64,000 nucleotides of DNA from Serripes groenlandicus (GCA_031761405.1 JASEVX010000001.1:198812110-198876109); one strand, 5' to 3'; shown: positions 47,701-61,600, counted from the stretch's first letter. Numbers and translations: made by a program. Notes: generated from the sequence alone by a model not told the origin.

Positions 47701-50700
47701 TCAGATTTTTGGCATGAGGGAAAGGTTCAATGTGATAAATGAGCTACCTGTACTTAGAAAATCAAAATCGTCAGGCAGTGGGTCCAGAAGTTCTGATAAA
47801 ACTTGAATCTTCTCTTCCTCCTCATCTGTTGTGTAGTCCACATGAACATCCTAAATACAGACATACACCATGCAAACAATGTTATCATGCAAGCAGGCAA
47901 AAACTTGAACTGTTGTCCCATGTAAGAATACTCCTGCAGGAACAGTAGTAAAATGTGACCTGACCTTGCACTTAGTGACCTCAAAGGCTAAAGGGATCTT
48001 GTGTTGGTCATTATATGTGACCTTTATCTTCTTACCACTAACAGACAACTTTTGAAATCACTGTGGCAAAAAAGAAATTGCTCATCATTAGCAATTTATC
48101 CTCTTGCCACAATGTTTTTCAACTCTTTTCAATAATTATAAACTTTCACTTATATAGAAATTTTCATAATCTTTCCTAGATGTTGTCTGCTGCGTATTTA
48201 GTGTTTGTGGGAAAGAATTAAGAAATAATATCAACTATGAGCCAGACAAATCAATGTTCAAGTATTGTTTCATTGTGACCTTGACCTTGGACCTATTTAC
48301 TCAAACTTAAATAGGGATTTCCCTGGATTCATGATCATTGCATGTGAGAATAGTCTGATTTCGTCTACAGAAAGTGTAAGGCCAGTATAACACCAATCTA
48401 TGTATTGTGTGTCAGGGTATAAATATGGAAGTACATAACCAGGAGTTGTTTTCTTGCTATAGTATTCTTCTATACTAACCGAATATACCAATTGGTTAAG
48501 AATTAATTTTTTCCTACATTATTATCACATGTTTGTTTTGTTACAGGGGCATTTATAAATTGTTGGTGTCAAGGAAAGGGTTATTTATCTTAATATTTAA
48601 TAGGAGAATGGCAAAAGCAGAAATCTCAAGGGTTCTGTCTTAACCCTTTCCCACTTGCAGCACACGACATTTGAAAACACTGTGGCAAAAGGAGAAATTG
48701 CTCATTATGAGCAATATCTTCCTTTGCCACAGTGTTTTCAAAAGTCTCAATGTTTTCAACTCTATTAAAAAATCATACTGGCAATGTTAGAATTTCCTTA
48801 TTTTTGCATAGATGTTTTCAAAGTTGTCTGCTGCAGATTTGTTGTATATTAGATAGTTAAATTGCATGCTTTAGGTTTAGGGTAAATTATTCTGAAGATA
48901 ATATGATTGTTTTTGAAGTAATTTTACTGTTCCTACAATGTTTTCAAAAGTCATCTGCTCCATGAGACATTGGAAGTAATTTGTATCAAGGCTAGCTTTA
49001 ACAGTGCTGAACAATTGGGCAGTGATTTAGGAAAACCAACCCTAGCGTAATTATAACACCTGTAAACAAGTATCTACCTGCCCATCAATACCATTGCATC
49101 CAATTAGAAATTGATTTTCACAAATTTCCAGATCCCTTCCAAGACTTTTTTTAGAAACAGTATAGAGACAGATTAAGACCGGTGGAGTCAAAGACTGATC
49201 TTGATCTATACTGGTCATCAAAGCCTTAAGGTTGATTTTCTTAGAGAACTGCTGAACTTTTATCTACTGCTAGACATGAAAAAGTACTTTCTTTACTTTT
49301 TCTTGTGGAAAGAACAATCATATTGAGATATGAAGGCATGCAAACATGGAAAATGTCGAGGGCTAATTTTATTATAACAAACATGAAATTGCAAATCATG
49401 AATTCAAGTCAAAATGTATACGATAAAGTTTTCCATTAAATTAAATAAGGAAAAAAGTCTTGGCACAACGTTCCTTTACAAAATCTCAAAGTTATACACA
49501 TAGTATAGAAAGGTTTACCATCAATTATTTTGTGATTTTTGGGTTGAAAAATCTTTTACCACATACAACAAATGTGCTGCAGACAACATTTGAACATATA
49601 GGTAAACCTATGGAAAGTATCATTATTGATTAGAGTTTAAATCATTGTGGAAAAAGGGAAAACGGCTCTTGATGATCTATTTCCCCTTTTGTCGCAATGT
49701 TTTTAAAAGTTACCTGTTGCATATGCCTCATAATGAGTCTGCATGAGGTAAAACCAGTAAAGATTAGTCAATCTGAACTTTTTCAAATCTGAAATATCTT
49801 TGGAAAATCTGGAAAAATAAAAAAATGATTGGAAGACCCTGTGTGCATCTAAAAATCTATATCCTGGTCAAAACGTTTCACCATTTACCCGACAGGATAT
49901 TTCTAAAGCCGTCTGCTTTGAAACCATCTTCAGTAAAGAGGGTAACATCTGGAAACTTGAAAGCACAAATTTTGATACACAGCTAAAAACATTGAAAGAA
50001 AATGAGAAATTGTTGATCATGAGTAACTTGTCCTTTTCCATTGTTGTTTACAAACATCTGCAGCTGCTGACATCTTTAAGACTTCTGTACAATATGCAGG
50101 CACATTTTGACTCGAGAACAAATTACTCATCATGACCAATTTCTCATTTGGTCACAATATTTTCTACTCTTTTCAATAATTATGCCATCGATCTTTCATG
50201 AATTTCTCATGTATGAGAAAGAGTTAATCAATTCACAAATAAAACATACCTTAAGCAACTTTTTCTTCTCTGGAGTGAGCCCTCCAAGACCCTTCCTCTT
50301 GCCCCTCTTCTTTGTCTGTTCTTCGGCCATTCTGGATTTCTGTAAATTGTAGAGAGAATAAAGTGTGACCTTTTCCTTCCACATGCAGACAGTTATTGTG
50401 ATGTAAATGGTATTTGTTCAGACACTTTTGAGAAATGAATAGTTTTTTTTTCACTTATGTAAAACAAACTCTGTTTATTTCATACCGTTACATTTGTGAC
50501 ATAAATAGCATTAATTCTGGTACTTTTCTTATCTAAATAGCAATAATTCTGGTACTTATGATAAACTAAATAGCATTGATTCTGGTACTTTTGTTAAACT
50601 AAATATCATTGATTCTGGTACTTTTCTTATCTAAATAGCATTAATTCTGGAACTTTTGAAAACTAAATAGCATTATTTCTGGTACTTTTGTAAAATAAAA

Positions 50701-53700
50701 AGCATTAATTCTGGTACTTTTGTAAACAAAATAGCATTAATTAAGGTATTATTGAAAACTAAATAGCATTGATTTGTTAAGTAAAAGAAGGTATAAACCG
50801 CTCTTATTTCCTTTTGTAAACGTGTAAAGCATTAATTATTGTACTTTTGTAAACTAAATAGCATTAATTGTGGTACTTTTGTAAACTAAATACATTTGTA
50901 GCATTAATTCTGGTACTTTTGAAAACTAAATAGCATTAAATTCAAACTGTCTCTTTTGTTTGCTCATATTTCCTTTTGTAAATGTATAAAACTAGTCTGG
51001 TCTATAACACTTCATATGCTCTATGATGCAATCTAGCTGACAGATGGACAGACACATATAGGACATTTGAGCCAAGCTCCAAGAAATTTAACATTAGCAT
51101 TTTGGCAAATGTTGATATCAACGTCTCTAATACAATTTGGAGAAAGTTTGTTGTTCCTTGCTAGTTGTTCCTTTGGCACTGGCCTTGTACTGGCCTTGTA
51201 CTCGTTTGGCAAGGATAAGTGTGTTATCACCCCGATATAACTGTTGAAAACAGTATTTAGTCCATTCCAAACTATAGATGCGTTTTGAGACATCTACAGC
51301 AGATAGCTTTTGAAAACATTATGACAAAAGGAAAAATTTCTCCTTTTGCCATAATGTTTTCAATTTGTATTTAGTAAGAATTGCCTTCATTTCTAGAGAT
51401 TTTCCAGATCTTGAGTAAAGATTTTCAAAGTCGTCCGCTGCAGATTTGATGAATGTGGAAATTGGGTTTAAACCCAAATTAACCATCAACCCGTACCTGT
51501 TCTAGTCTCTCTTCCTCTAGTCTCTCCTGTTCTAACCTTTCCTCGTCTTCCTGTAAACATTGAAAGGTCAAAGTTAAATTCAATTGAATTTCGCTTTCCA
51601 GACATAATGTAAATTGTGCAAACGGGGCAGTCTTGTAATATCTTTGCTAAGACAGAATTTTACGATGGAGAAGAAAACATTGGGAGAAAAGTGAGGAATT
51701 TCTCATAATAAGAATTTTGTTTTCTCCTTTTCTCGCAACAAAACATGTGCACAGTAAAGAGGAAACATTGTTGGAAAAGGTTGCTCTATAGGGAAAAGCA
51801 TAATATATCACTCAAGTATGCAGTCTTAATTCCATTTGAAACCATAGAAAAACAATATGAGGCAGTCTATATTATTATTTTACAACCATCCAAATAATGA
51901 GCTGTACTCTTGGCAAAACCAATGCTATGCGTATATATCTTCTACAGGTATAGATTTGTTTGTCTATCCATGCTCTCTGGTGTATTGTCTAATACTCGTT
52001 AGAATAAGACCCAGATTAGATTATGCTGATGCAAAGACCCATGTGGTTCTACACTGTAGCAAATGCCATCAAGTTCGTTTTCCTAGAACAAGAACAAGAC
52101 TGTATTATATATCATAACTTAATATTTTTTCTGCTTTAACCCTTTCCAAAATACAACAAATCTGCAGTAGATCACTTTGAAAACATAGGGGCAAATATAT
52201 GGAAAATCTCTTAGGTCTTTTATGTTTTTTAATAGTTTAAATCATTGTGGCAAAAGGAGAAATTGCTCATGATGAGCAATTTCTTCTTTTTCCAACAATG
52301 TTTCTTATAGTCATCTGCTGCAGATGCAACATAAAGTGTCTGCATATTGGAGAGGGTTAATACTGAAGCTTACCTGCTCATACTGGGAAAGTCTGCCGGA
52401 CCTCTGAGAGGACGCCTGAACACAACATGCAACATGCAATGGAAACAAATGTTTGACATGCAAAACAGTTTTTAATTGATATCATTCATATTCAAATTAT
52501 GTTCACATTGTAACTGAATTGAACCGGTTGAATTTTCTGAAAAATGTCTTGATCGAGACAGCTCAAAAGGAATTTTGAGCTGAGTTAGTAGATTAATATA
52601 CTCTTCAGTCCTCTACTTTGAAAACTATCTGAAGGGAGAAGATATTTAAAAGTAGGAACATCGGATGTTTAATAGCAATACCATTGTCAGATCAATCTGG
52701 GAGGGCTGGCTGCAATCCCACATTTAACAAATAATGGTACAGATCAAAATCGTTAAATCACAGTGTTTGATTTTGAAACCATCTGGTGAAGATTGTGAAT
52801 TAATCATGCAAAAATAACTTAGTTGGAGTAACTATTTAAACATGCTGAGAACTTAAACGTGTTTAACAGCTTTTGTCTTTTTACCCTTTCGTACGGTACT
52901 GAAAAGAGAGACATTTTATAGGAATTATGCAATATTCAAATTGAACATTTCAGCTATACCTTTATGAGCCTTGTTTCATGAAAAAGAACCTTAACCCCTT
53001 CCCACAGACAACAAATCTGCAGCAAAAATTTAGACCTTTTTTTAACCCTTTCCCACATATAGACGCTTTTTGACGCTTTTGCAGCAGACGACTTTTGAAA
53101 TCAATCAATTTCACAAAAAAAGAACTTGTTGAAATCAAGCAATTTCACCTTTTGCCACAATGTTTTCAATTTTTTTTCAGTAAGTATACCTTCATTTATG
53201 GGGATTTTCCATGTTTTTGCCTGGATGTTTTCAAAGTCGTCTGCTGCAGATTTGTTGTATGAGGGAAAGGGTTAATGACAGTCTGATTATTTAATTAAAA
53301 CTATTGTAACAAAAGGGGGAAATTGCTCATCAGAGCAATTTATTCTTTTCTTACAATGTTTTCAGAAGTCGTCTGCTGCAGATGTGTCAAAATGAGTCTG
53401 CATGTGGAAAAGGTATTACAGGTTTATAAGTTAAAAAACAATTTGAATGCCAATACACACATTAACCCTTTCCCTCATATAGACGCTTTCTGACGCCTCT
53501 GCAGCAGACGGCTATTTGAAAACATAGTGACAAAAGAAGAAATTGCACAAAATGTGCAATTTCTCCTTTTGCCACAATGTTTTCCACTTTTAGTCATAGG
53601 TTATCCATTCAATTATAAAGATTTTCTATTTTTTGGCAAAATATGTTCAAAGTCGTCTGCTGCAGAATTATCGTATGAGGGAAAGGGTTAAAGGTGGACC

Positions 53701-56700
53701 TGGTGCAATAGATAATCTCAACTTGTCTGCTTTGTCAAATATTGGTACTAAGGAAATATAATTTTGAGTTAAAGAGTTCCACTGAAAGTCGTCCGTATAT
53801 GGGAAAAGAGTAAAAGGTTCCTTCTTGTAATCACACACTTCCCTAGAAGTCATGGAGATAAATTCAATGACTGATCTTGAAGGTTCAAAATAAAGGCCTT
53901 GATCAGACAGACAGCTAGAAGGTGCAGAATGATCTGTGTCTTTACACATCTAAAAACAGGTCATGATTTGCATGATCTTAACTTAAATTGTGTAGGCAGT
54001 TCCTAATTTAACCATTTCCATTTAACCATTTCCTACACGTATATGAACAATTTGCAGCAAAAGAAAGGTTAAAATAAGGAATCTATATAAATGAAAATTA
54101 TTTAATAGATATGAGCTGTTCTACAAGAAAACCAACATTATGGACTTCGCACAATGTATTGACCCAGATTAGCCTTAGCAGTCCACGCAGGCTAATCTAG
54201 GCCGACACAATCAGTCTAAGGGGGATAGTCTAAGGGGGATAGAGGGATAGATTAATGATTCCTGAAACAGAAAATCCACAGTAGGCAAAAAATATCTGTC
54301 AGGGTTAGCCTGCGCTGCATGCTTAGACTGATCTGGGTCGATACTTTATGCAGAGTTAACAATATTGGTTTTCTCGTGGAGCAGCTCATATAAATGAAAA
54401 TATTATCATTGAATAGAGTCCACAAAATTGTGGCAAAAGAAGAAATTGCTCATTATGCTCATTCTTGTTTTGAAAAGTTCTCTGCTGTAGATCCATCAAA
54501 ACGCATCTTTATGAGGGAGAGATGCTTTCAATAATGTATGCGAAAAACTGATTTGTTTTTGTATCGATAAGACACAATTTTCATCTGCAATTCTCAAAAC
54601 AATATTCAACCTAGGTTTAATCCCTACTAATTTATAATTTTTCAGTCAAAGGATTTAGCATTTTTAAATGAATCTTACATCTAAACTTGACCCTCTGCTG
54701 TGTTCAAAGGATCCATCATAACTGGAATCCCTACTATGAGTCACGGGTCTTGTTTCTACAACAGGCATCACCGAGTCCTTTTGCAGCCATTTATCTGTGA
54801 CATTTGCCCTGGACTGGTTGCGGGTTTCAAAGTTATCAGAAAGTTCAGATGCATCAGAAATGCTCTTTCTGTCTGATGATCGATCTGATGAGGTTGAAAT
54901 TCTTCCTTTAGATGTAGATGAAGGGGATTTGAGTTCGTGTAAATCAGATCTTGGTGAAATAGGTTCTTCTATGCTCTTACTGGCCTTTTGTAAATATCTA
55001 GCTGCTATGAACTCTGTGTTTCCACTCAATCTTCGAGTAAATATTTCTTTCTTTTCAACAGGTGAATTAAGAGAGGATTTTGTTGATTCCTGAAAAATGC
55101 AGACATTATGGAGATTTATAATTGTTTGGAAAATTGTGTAAATAAATAAAGTTAAGATTTGATAATGCTCATGAAACATGTCCGTAGCGTTAATTTTGTC
55201 AATCCGATATATATACATGTATACATCATGAACATATTTATTGTTTTCATTTTGTACAGGTTCCCATGGAAGATTGGGCAAGCTTAAATGTGCAATCTCA
55301 TTACATAAAGTTGATATTATCATAGTCCTGTACATTAACTAAAGGAGTTTTCCATAATGTTATCTTGAAAGTCGTCAGTTGCAGATTTGTTGTCTGCTGC
55401 AATCGACCTTTGAAATCATTTGGGGCAAAAGGAGAAATTGCTCATAATGAACAATTTCTCCATAATGATTTTAACTGGATTCAATAATCATACTATCATT
55501 TATAGAGGTTTTCTATATTTTGTACTTGATAATTTCGAAGTTGTCTGCTGTAGATTTATTGTATGTGGGAAAAAGTCAACATACCCATAACCATTTGTTT
55601 AATGGTCAAATAAGGATTGGAAGAATATGACAACAGTTTGTTCACTGTTCTAAGTAAGATCTGTATCCGAAACCGAAAGTACATTGTTTTCCTGAGATAA
55701 CCAAGATTACCATTGCCAAAAATGTTTTTTACCTGATTTGGTTTCCATCTGTCCAAAATGTTTCTCTTTGGTGTTGCCACGAGGTCCGTGTTCTGAAACA
55801 CAAATAAAACTTAATTTAAGTGTGGGTTGTTGTTTTTCAAAAGCTTCATTAACCCTCTCCCACATACAGACGTTTTCTAACGCCCCTGCAGCAGACGACT
55901 TCTTGAAAACATTGAGGCAACAGGAGAAATTGCTCATGATGAGCAATTTCTCCTTTTACCACAATAGTTTAAACTCTATTTAAGAATTAAACTATCATTT
56001 ATGGAGATTTTTCATGTTTTTTCCTTCATGTTTTCAAAGTCATCTGCTACAGATTTGCTGTATGTGGGAAAAGATTAAATGTAAAGGCCAAATTCTACAA
56101 ATTATTTGCAATGCCTGCTTCCTGAATACATGCAAAATCAGTAGATTTCTCATACAGAAGAACAAAAAAATTTTTAGACTTTAACCCTTATCCTGCTGTA
56201 AAAAATTGAAGATTAGACTACACATTCATGCATTCTGATCATTGGTCTGCATTGTTCACTAGCCATCTATTAACCCTATCCCATATACATCACATCTGTA
56301 GTAGACGTCTATGAAAACAGCAATGCAAGTATAACTAGAATTGTTTTGACAAAAACATATGTCTCCCCCTCAAATATCTGTCAAAATCTCTCAAAACATT
56401 CCAACCTATAAAGCAGACAAACAAAAATTTGACCAAGTTGGACAGTACTCAATTTTTAATTACTAATGTTTTGTCTTGACCTGGTACAGAGTGGACATGA
56501 TTTCAAATGGTTTACAGAAACACATATTTTTACTACAGCTGTAACATTCAAGACTGAAGTATTCTTCAAAACAGTTAACAACTGTTGCTAAACATAAGCA
56601 AGCCGTCTTGGAGATATTGAGTGGACAGGAAATAAAGCCTAAAACCTTTGAGCTTCAAGCGTGACCTTGACCTTGAACCGGTATGGTCGAGACGCGGGTT

Positions 56701-58642
56701 CTGCACGTCGCCTTGATGAGGTGAACATGTGACCCAAGTTTCATGAAAATTCTTTAAGCTGTTTTGGAGATATGGAGCGGCACAAAATAAAGCCTCAAAC
56801 CTTTGACCTTCAAGCGTGACCTTGACCTTGACCCAGTATGTTCGAGACGCGGGTTCTGCACGTCGCCTTGATGAGGTGAACATGTGACCAAATTTTCATG
56901 AAAATCCTTCAAGCCGTCTTGGAGATATTGACTGGACACGAAATAAAGCCTAAAACCTTTGACCTTCAAGCGTGACCTTGACCTTTAACCGGTATGGTGG
57001 AGACGCGGGTTCTGCACGTCGCCTTGATGAGGTGAACATGTGACCCAAGTTTCATGAAAATCCTTTAAGGAGATATGGAGCGGACACAAAATAAAGCCTC
57101 AAACATTTGACCTTCAAGCGTGACCTTGACCTTGACCCAGTATGGTCGAGACGCGGGTTTCTGCACGTCGCCTTGACGAGGTGAACATCTGACCCAAGTT
57201 TCATGAAAATCCTTCAAGCCGTCTTGGAGATATTGAGTGGACACGAAATAAAGCCTAAAACCTTTGACCTTCAAGCGTGACCTTGACCTTGAACCGGTAT
57301 GGTCGAGACGCGGGTTCTGCACGTCGCCTTGATGAGGTGAACATGTGACCCACGTATCATGAAAATCCTTTAAGGAGATATGGAGTGGACACAAAATAAA
57401 GCCTCAAACCTTTGACCTTCAAGCGTGACCTTGACCCAGTATGGTCGAGACGCGGGTTCTGCACGTCGCCTTGATGAGGTGAACATCTGACCCAAGTTTC
57501 ATGAAAATACTTCAAACCGTCTTGGAGATATGGAGTTGACACAAAATAAAGCCTCAAACCTTTGACCTTCAAACGTGACCTTGACCTTGACCCGGTATGG
57601 TCGAGACGCGGGTTATGCACGTCGCCTTGATGTGGTGAACATGTGACCCAAGTTTCATGAAAATCTTTCAAGCCGTCTTGGAGATATGGAGCGGACACGA
57701 AATAAAGCCTCAAACCTTTGACCTTCAAGCGTGACCTTAACCTTGACCCTATATTGTCGAGACATGGGTTCTGCACGTCGCCTTGATGAGGTGAACATGT
57801 GACCAAAGTTTCATTAAAATCCTTCAAGCCGTCTGGGAGATATGGAGCGGACACAAAATAAAGCCTCAAACCTTTGACCTTCAAGCGTGACCTTGACATT
57901 GACCCTATATTGTCGAGACGCAAGTTCTGCACGTCACCTTGATTAGGTGAACATGTGACCCAAATTTCATGAAAATCCTTCAAGCCGTCTGGGAGATATG
58001 GAGCGGACACGAAATAAAGCCTCAAACCTTTGACCTTCAAGCGTGACCTTGACATTGACCCTATATTGTCGAGACACGGGTTCTGCACGTCGCCTTGATG
58101 AGGTGAACATGTGACCCAAGTTTCATGAAAATCCTTCAAGCCGTCACGGAGATATGGAGCGGACACGAAATAAAGCCTCAAACCTTTGACCTTCAAGCGT
58201 GACCTTGACCTTGACCCTATATTGTCGAGACGCAGGTTCTGCACGTCGCCTTGATGAGGTGAACATGTGACCTAAGTTTCATGAAAATCCTTCAAGCCGT
58301 CTCGGAGATATGGAGCGGACACGAAATAAAGCCTCAAACCTTTGACCTTCAAGCGTGACCTTGACCTTGACCCTATATTGTCGAGACGCGGGTTCTGCAC
58401 GTCGCCTTGATGTGGTGAACATGTGACCCAAGTTTCATGAAAATCCTTCAAGCCGTCTGGGAGATATGGAGCGGACACGAAATAAAGCCTCAAACCTTTG
58501 ACCTTCAAGCGTGACCTTGACCCTATATTGTCGAGACGCGGGTTCTGCACGTCGCCTTGATGAGGTGAACATGTGACCCAAGTTTCATGAAAATCCTTCA
58601 AGCCGTCTGGGAGATATGGATCATACAAGATTTTGGGGACGA

Positions 58643-58677
<35 letters not shown>

Positions 58678-61600
58678 TCAAGGACAAAAACAATATATCT
58701 CCCCTGTATACAGGGGGAGACATAATTAGTGAATAGAGGAACAAACATTGTGGCAAAAGGTGAAATTGCTTATCTCCCTTTTTTTGGACAAAATAAAGTA
58801 TAATTTCTGTCAGTAGCATTCGTTATGGAAAAACATAAGTTCATGGAAAAACATAAGTTCATGAAAATTTAAATGATAACTGTTGGTTAGCAATTACAAA
58901 GATGGTGAAATGTTTCCCAAAGATAGTTCTGAGAAATATTAATTGTCTAGAAAAAGAGCATTCACCCCAAAATAACAAGGTTATTCCTTTACTACACATA
59001 ACACATCTGCAGCAGGAAATTTGGAAAACATCCAAGTGAAAAAAGTTATAAAAAATCTTTATAAATGAAAGTATGGTTATGGGATTTAATTGAGCATATT
59101 GAGACAAAATGAGAAATGGCTCACAATCATCCTTTTCTCCTTTTGCAACAATGTTTTCAAAAGTTGTCTGCTGCAAATGCATCAGAATGTGTCTGCATGT
59201 GGGAAAGGTTAAATCATGGCTTCCGCCCATAATAAATATTCTAATTCAAATTACTACATAGTTGTATAGGAAACACATAAAAATCAACAATTTACTGCTG
59301 ATCATGAAAAGGCATTATGGGAAAGGTATTTTTAATTATGATTTGTTTATGTTCTCTTGGCTAATAATAACTGCTGCTAATAGCTAATAGACAAACTCTT
59401 TTGATATGGTAATTCCAAAAGACTTAACCAAAATACATGGATATTTTCTTTACATTTTTATTGTTGCAGAAAATTGAAGTCTGGTAAATCATTTATCCTT
59501 TGATCCTTATTGAGCCATTTCCTTCTTACATCAAAGTAACTGTTTATGTGATGTAATATTTTTAGATTTGTCCACTTAAAAAAAATGTAACGCCAGCAAA
59601 AATGGCAAGAAAATATATATATAGTAAGATATTATAGAAAGCAATTTGAAATGTTTTTAACCCTTTCCCACATACAATAAATCTGCAGCAGTCGACTTTG
59701 AAAACGTTTAGGTTAAAGCAAAGGAAATCGCTTTAAATGAAAGAACAATAATTGAATAGAGTTGAAAAAATGGTGACAAAGGGAGAAATTGCTTATGATG
59801 CGCAATTTATTCTTTTGTCGCCATGTTTTCTAAAAGCCGTCTGCTGCAGAGGTGTCTGTATGTGGGAAAGGGTTAACACAAGGAATTACTCATTTTCTGT
59901 CAATGCTTCCAACTTTGTATCAGTATCTTATATTCCAGTTTTACAAATGCTACTTTGATTCCTTATATATAATCTAGAGAGACATGTCCTGAAATATCAT
60001 ATATCCAGTGACTGGTTAGATACTGAATGACACAAAACTGTTGTATCAAAATAACCTGTAGCACCAGTTATTTAATAGCGTTTTTATCACAATTCTACTT
60101 TAAGTACAATGGTTAACAAACTTTAAATCTTAATACATATGACTTAATGAAGAAAGGAACAAAAATCCTACATTAATGTAATAACATTTACAATAAATAC
60201 AATATTTACTTTAGTTCGAGAAATTTGTACAATGACAACTTTGAAAACAATGCAGGGAACATACATAAATCCACTACAGTTGACAGTCTAATAAAAGAAT
60301 AAAGTTGAAAACATTGAGGCAAATGAAAAAATTCTCCTTATGAGCAATTTGTCCTTTTGCCACAATGATTGCAAAAGTCGTCTGCTGCAGAGGCTTCAGA
60401 AAGCGTCTGTATGAGGGAATATGTTAACTCTAGCTCCAGCAGGAAGGAGAAACAGGTTTTATTTGCTTTTTAAGTTCCTAAGAGATGCATTGTTAACCCT
60501 TTTCCTTACATAGACGCTTTCTGATGCCTCTGCAGCAGACGGCTTTTTAAAAACAGTGACAAAAGAAGAAATTGCTCAAATGAGCAATTTCTCCTTTTGC
60601 CACAATATTTTCCACTTTTAGTCATAGGTTATCCATTCAATTATAGAGATTTTCTATTTTTTGACAAAGTATGTTCAAAGTCGTCTGCTGCAGATTTGTT
60701 GTATGTGGGAAAGGGTTAAGTTCCTAAGAGATGCACTGCTATATAAATCTGGTTCCAGGACACAGTGCCAGAACCTTGACATTGTGATTTCACCCGCAAC
60801 TTAATGATCAAAACATGTTTAATTATCAATATCTCAACATCTAAAATACAGGAGAGACAAGAAGGTACTTACGGTACTAAACTTGTCTGAACAAAAATAG
60901 AGCAAGTTTCAACAAAGTGAAATATATTTGGGGATTCTCACAGTGTTTTAAACAATCATTTGTTGCAGAAATATCAAAAGTCCTAAGTACGAGAAGGGTT
61001 AATAAGAAACATTCTTCACTAATTGGACCAAGAAGCGGTCTAATTGTAAAACAGTGATTATGTGCCAAAGGATATATATTGCAAGGCTTTTCTCCATAGA
61101 CATGTAGATATTTACAAAGAATATTCAGAAAAAATATAAACAAGCAAACAGACTTTCTGTTTTCCTTCTTACACATTCATCCTTACTGAATTTATTTTTA
61201 ACAAACCAAACAATTACATATAGGAATACTAATTCAAATTATTACAGAAAATTGAGAGATTGCTCCAGCAAGCTTTGATCATGTGCCAATGATAATTATG
61301 TCAAATGTTTTGTTCATACCATTGTAAATGCCCAGAAATTGAGCTTAGACAAATGTATTGCAGAGCCTTTATCTTTTGTGAAATCAGAGCTTTTGAAAAC
61401 CAATCTGTTTTCTTTTCTCTGACAGAGCATTAGTTTATTTGTTTGTTTGGTGATTTATGCCAATTTCAACAATTTTTTTAGTTATATGACAATGTTTCCT
61501 GTGTAAATAACAAGTACTATTGGTCCTTTTATCCTGAGTCACACCAGTGAGTCATTAAACTAATACCAATACTAACCCCCAACCCTGAGCACCTAAGGGA

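Noticed and set aside
56575..58819. Minus-strand open frames up to 295 codons with a repeated 52-residue unit
   Set aside because: By-product of a 156-bp tandem unit without stops; no splice sites or known domain, and inside a mobile repeat.
60873..60886. 14-base micro-exon on the minus strand with good-looking splice sites (TTTTTGTTCAG and GTAAGTAC)
   Set aside because: It would fit only if the weak donor TTG|GTCGCT at 63911 were used. The better donor AAT|GTAAGA joins exon 63879-63962 to 55733-55792 directly in phase 0, and the micro-exon would break the frame.
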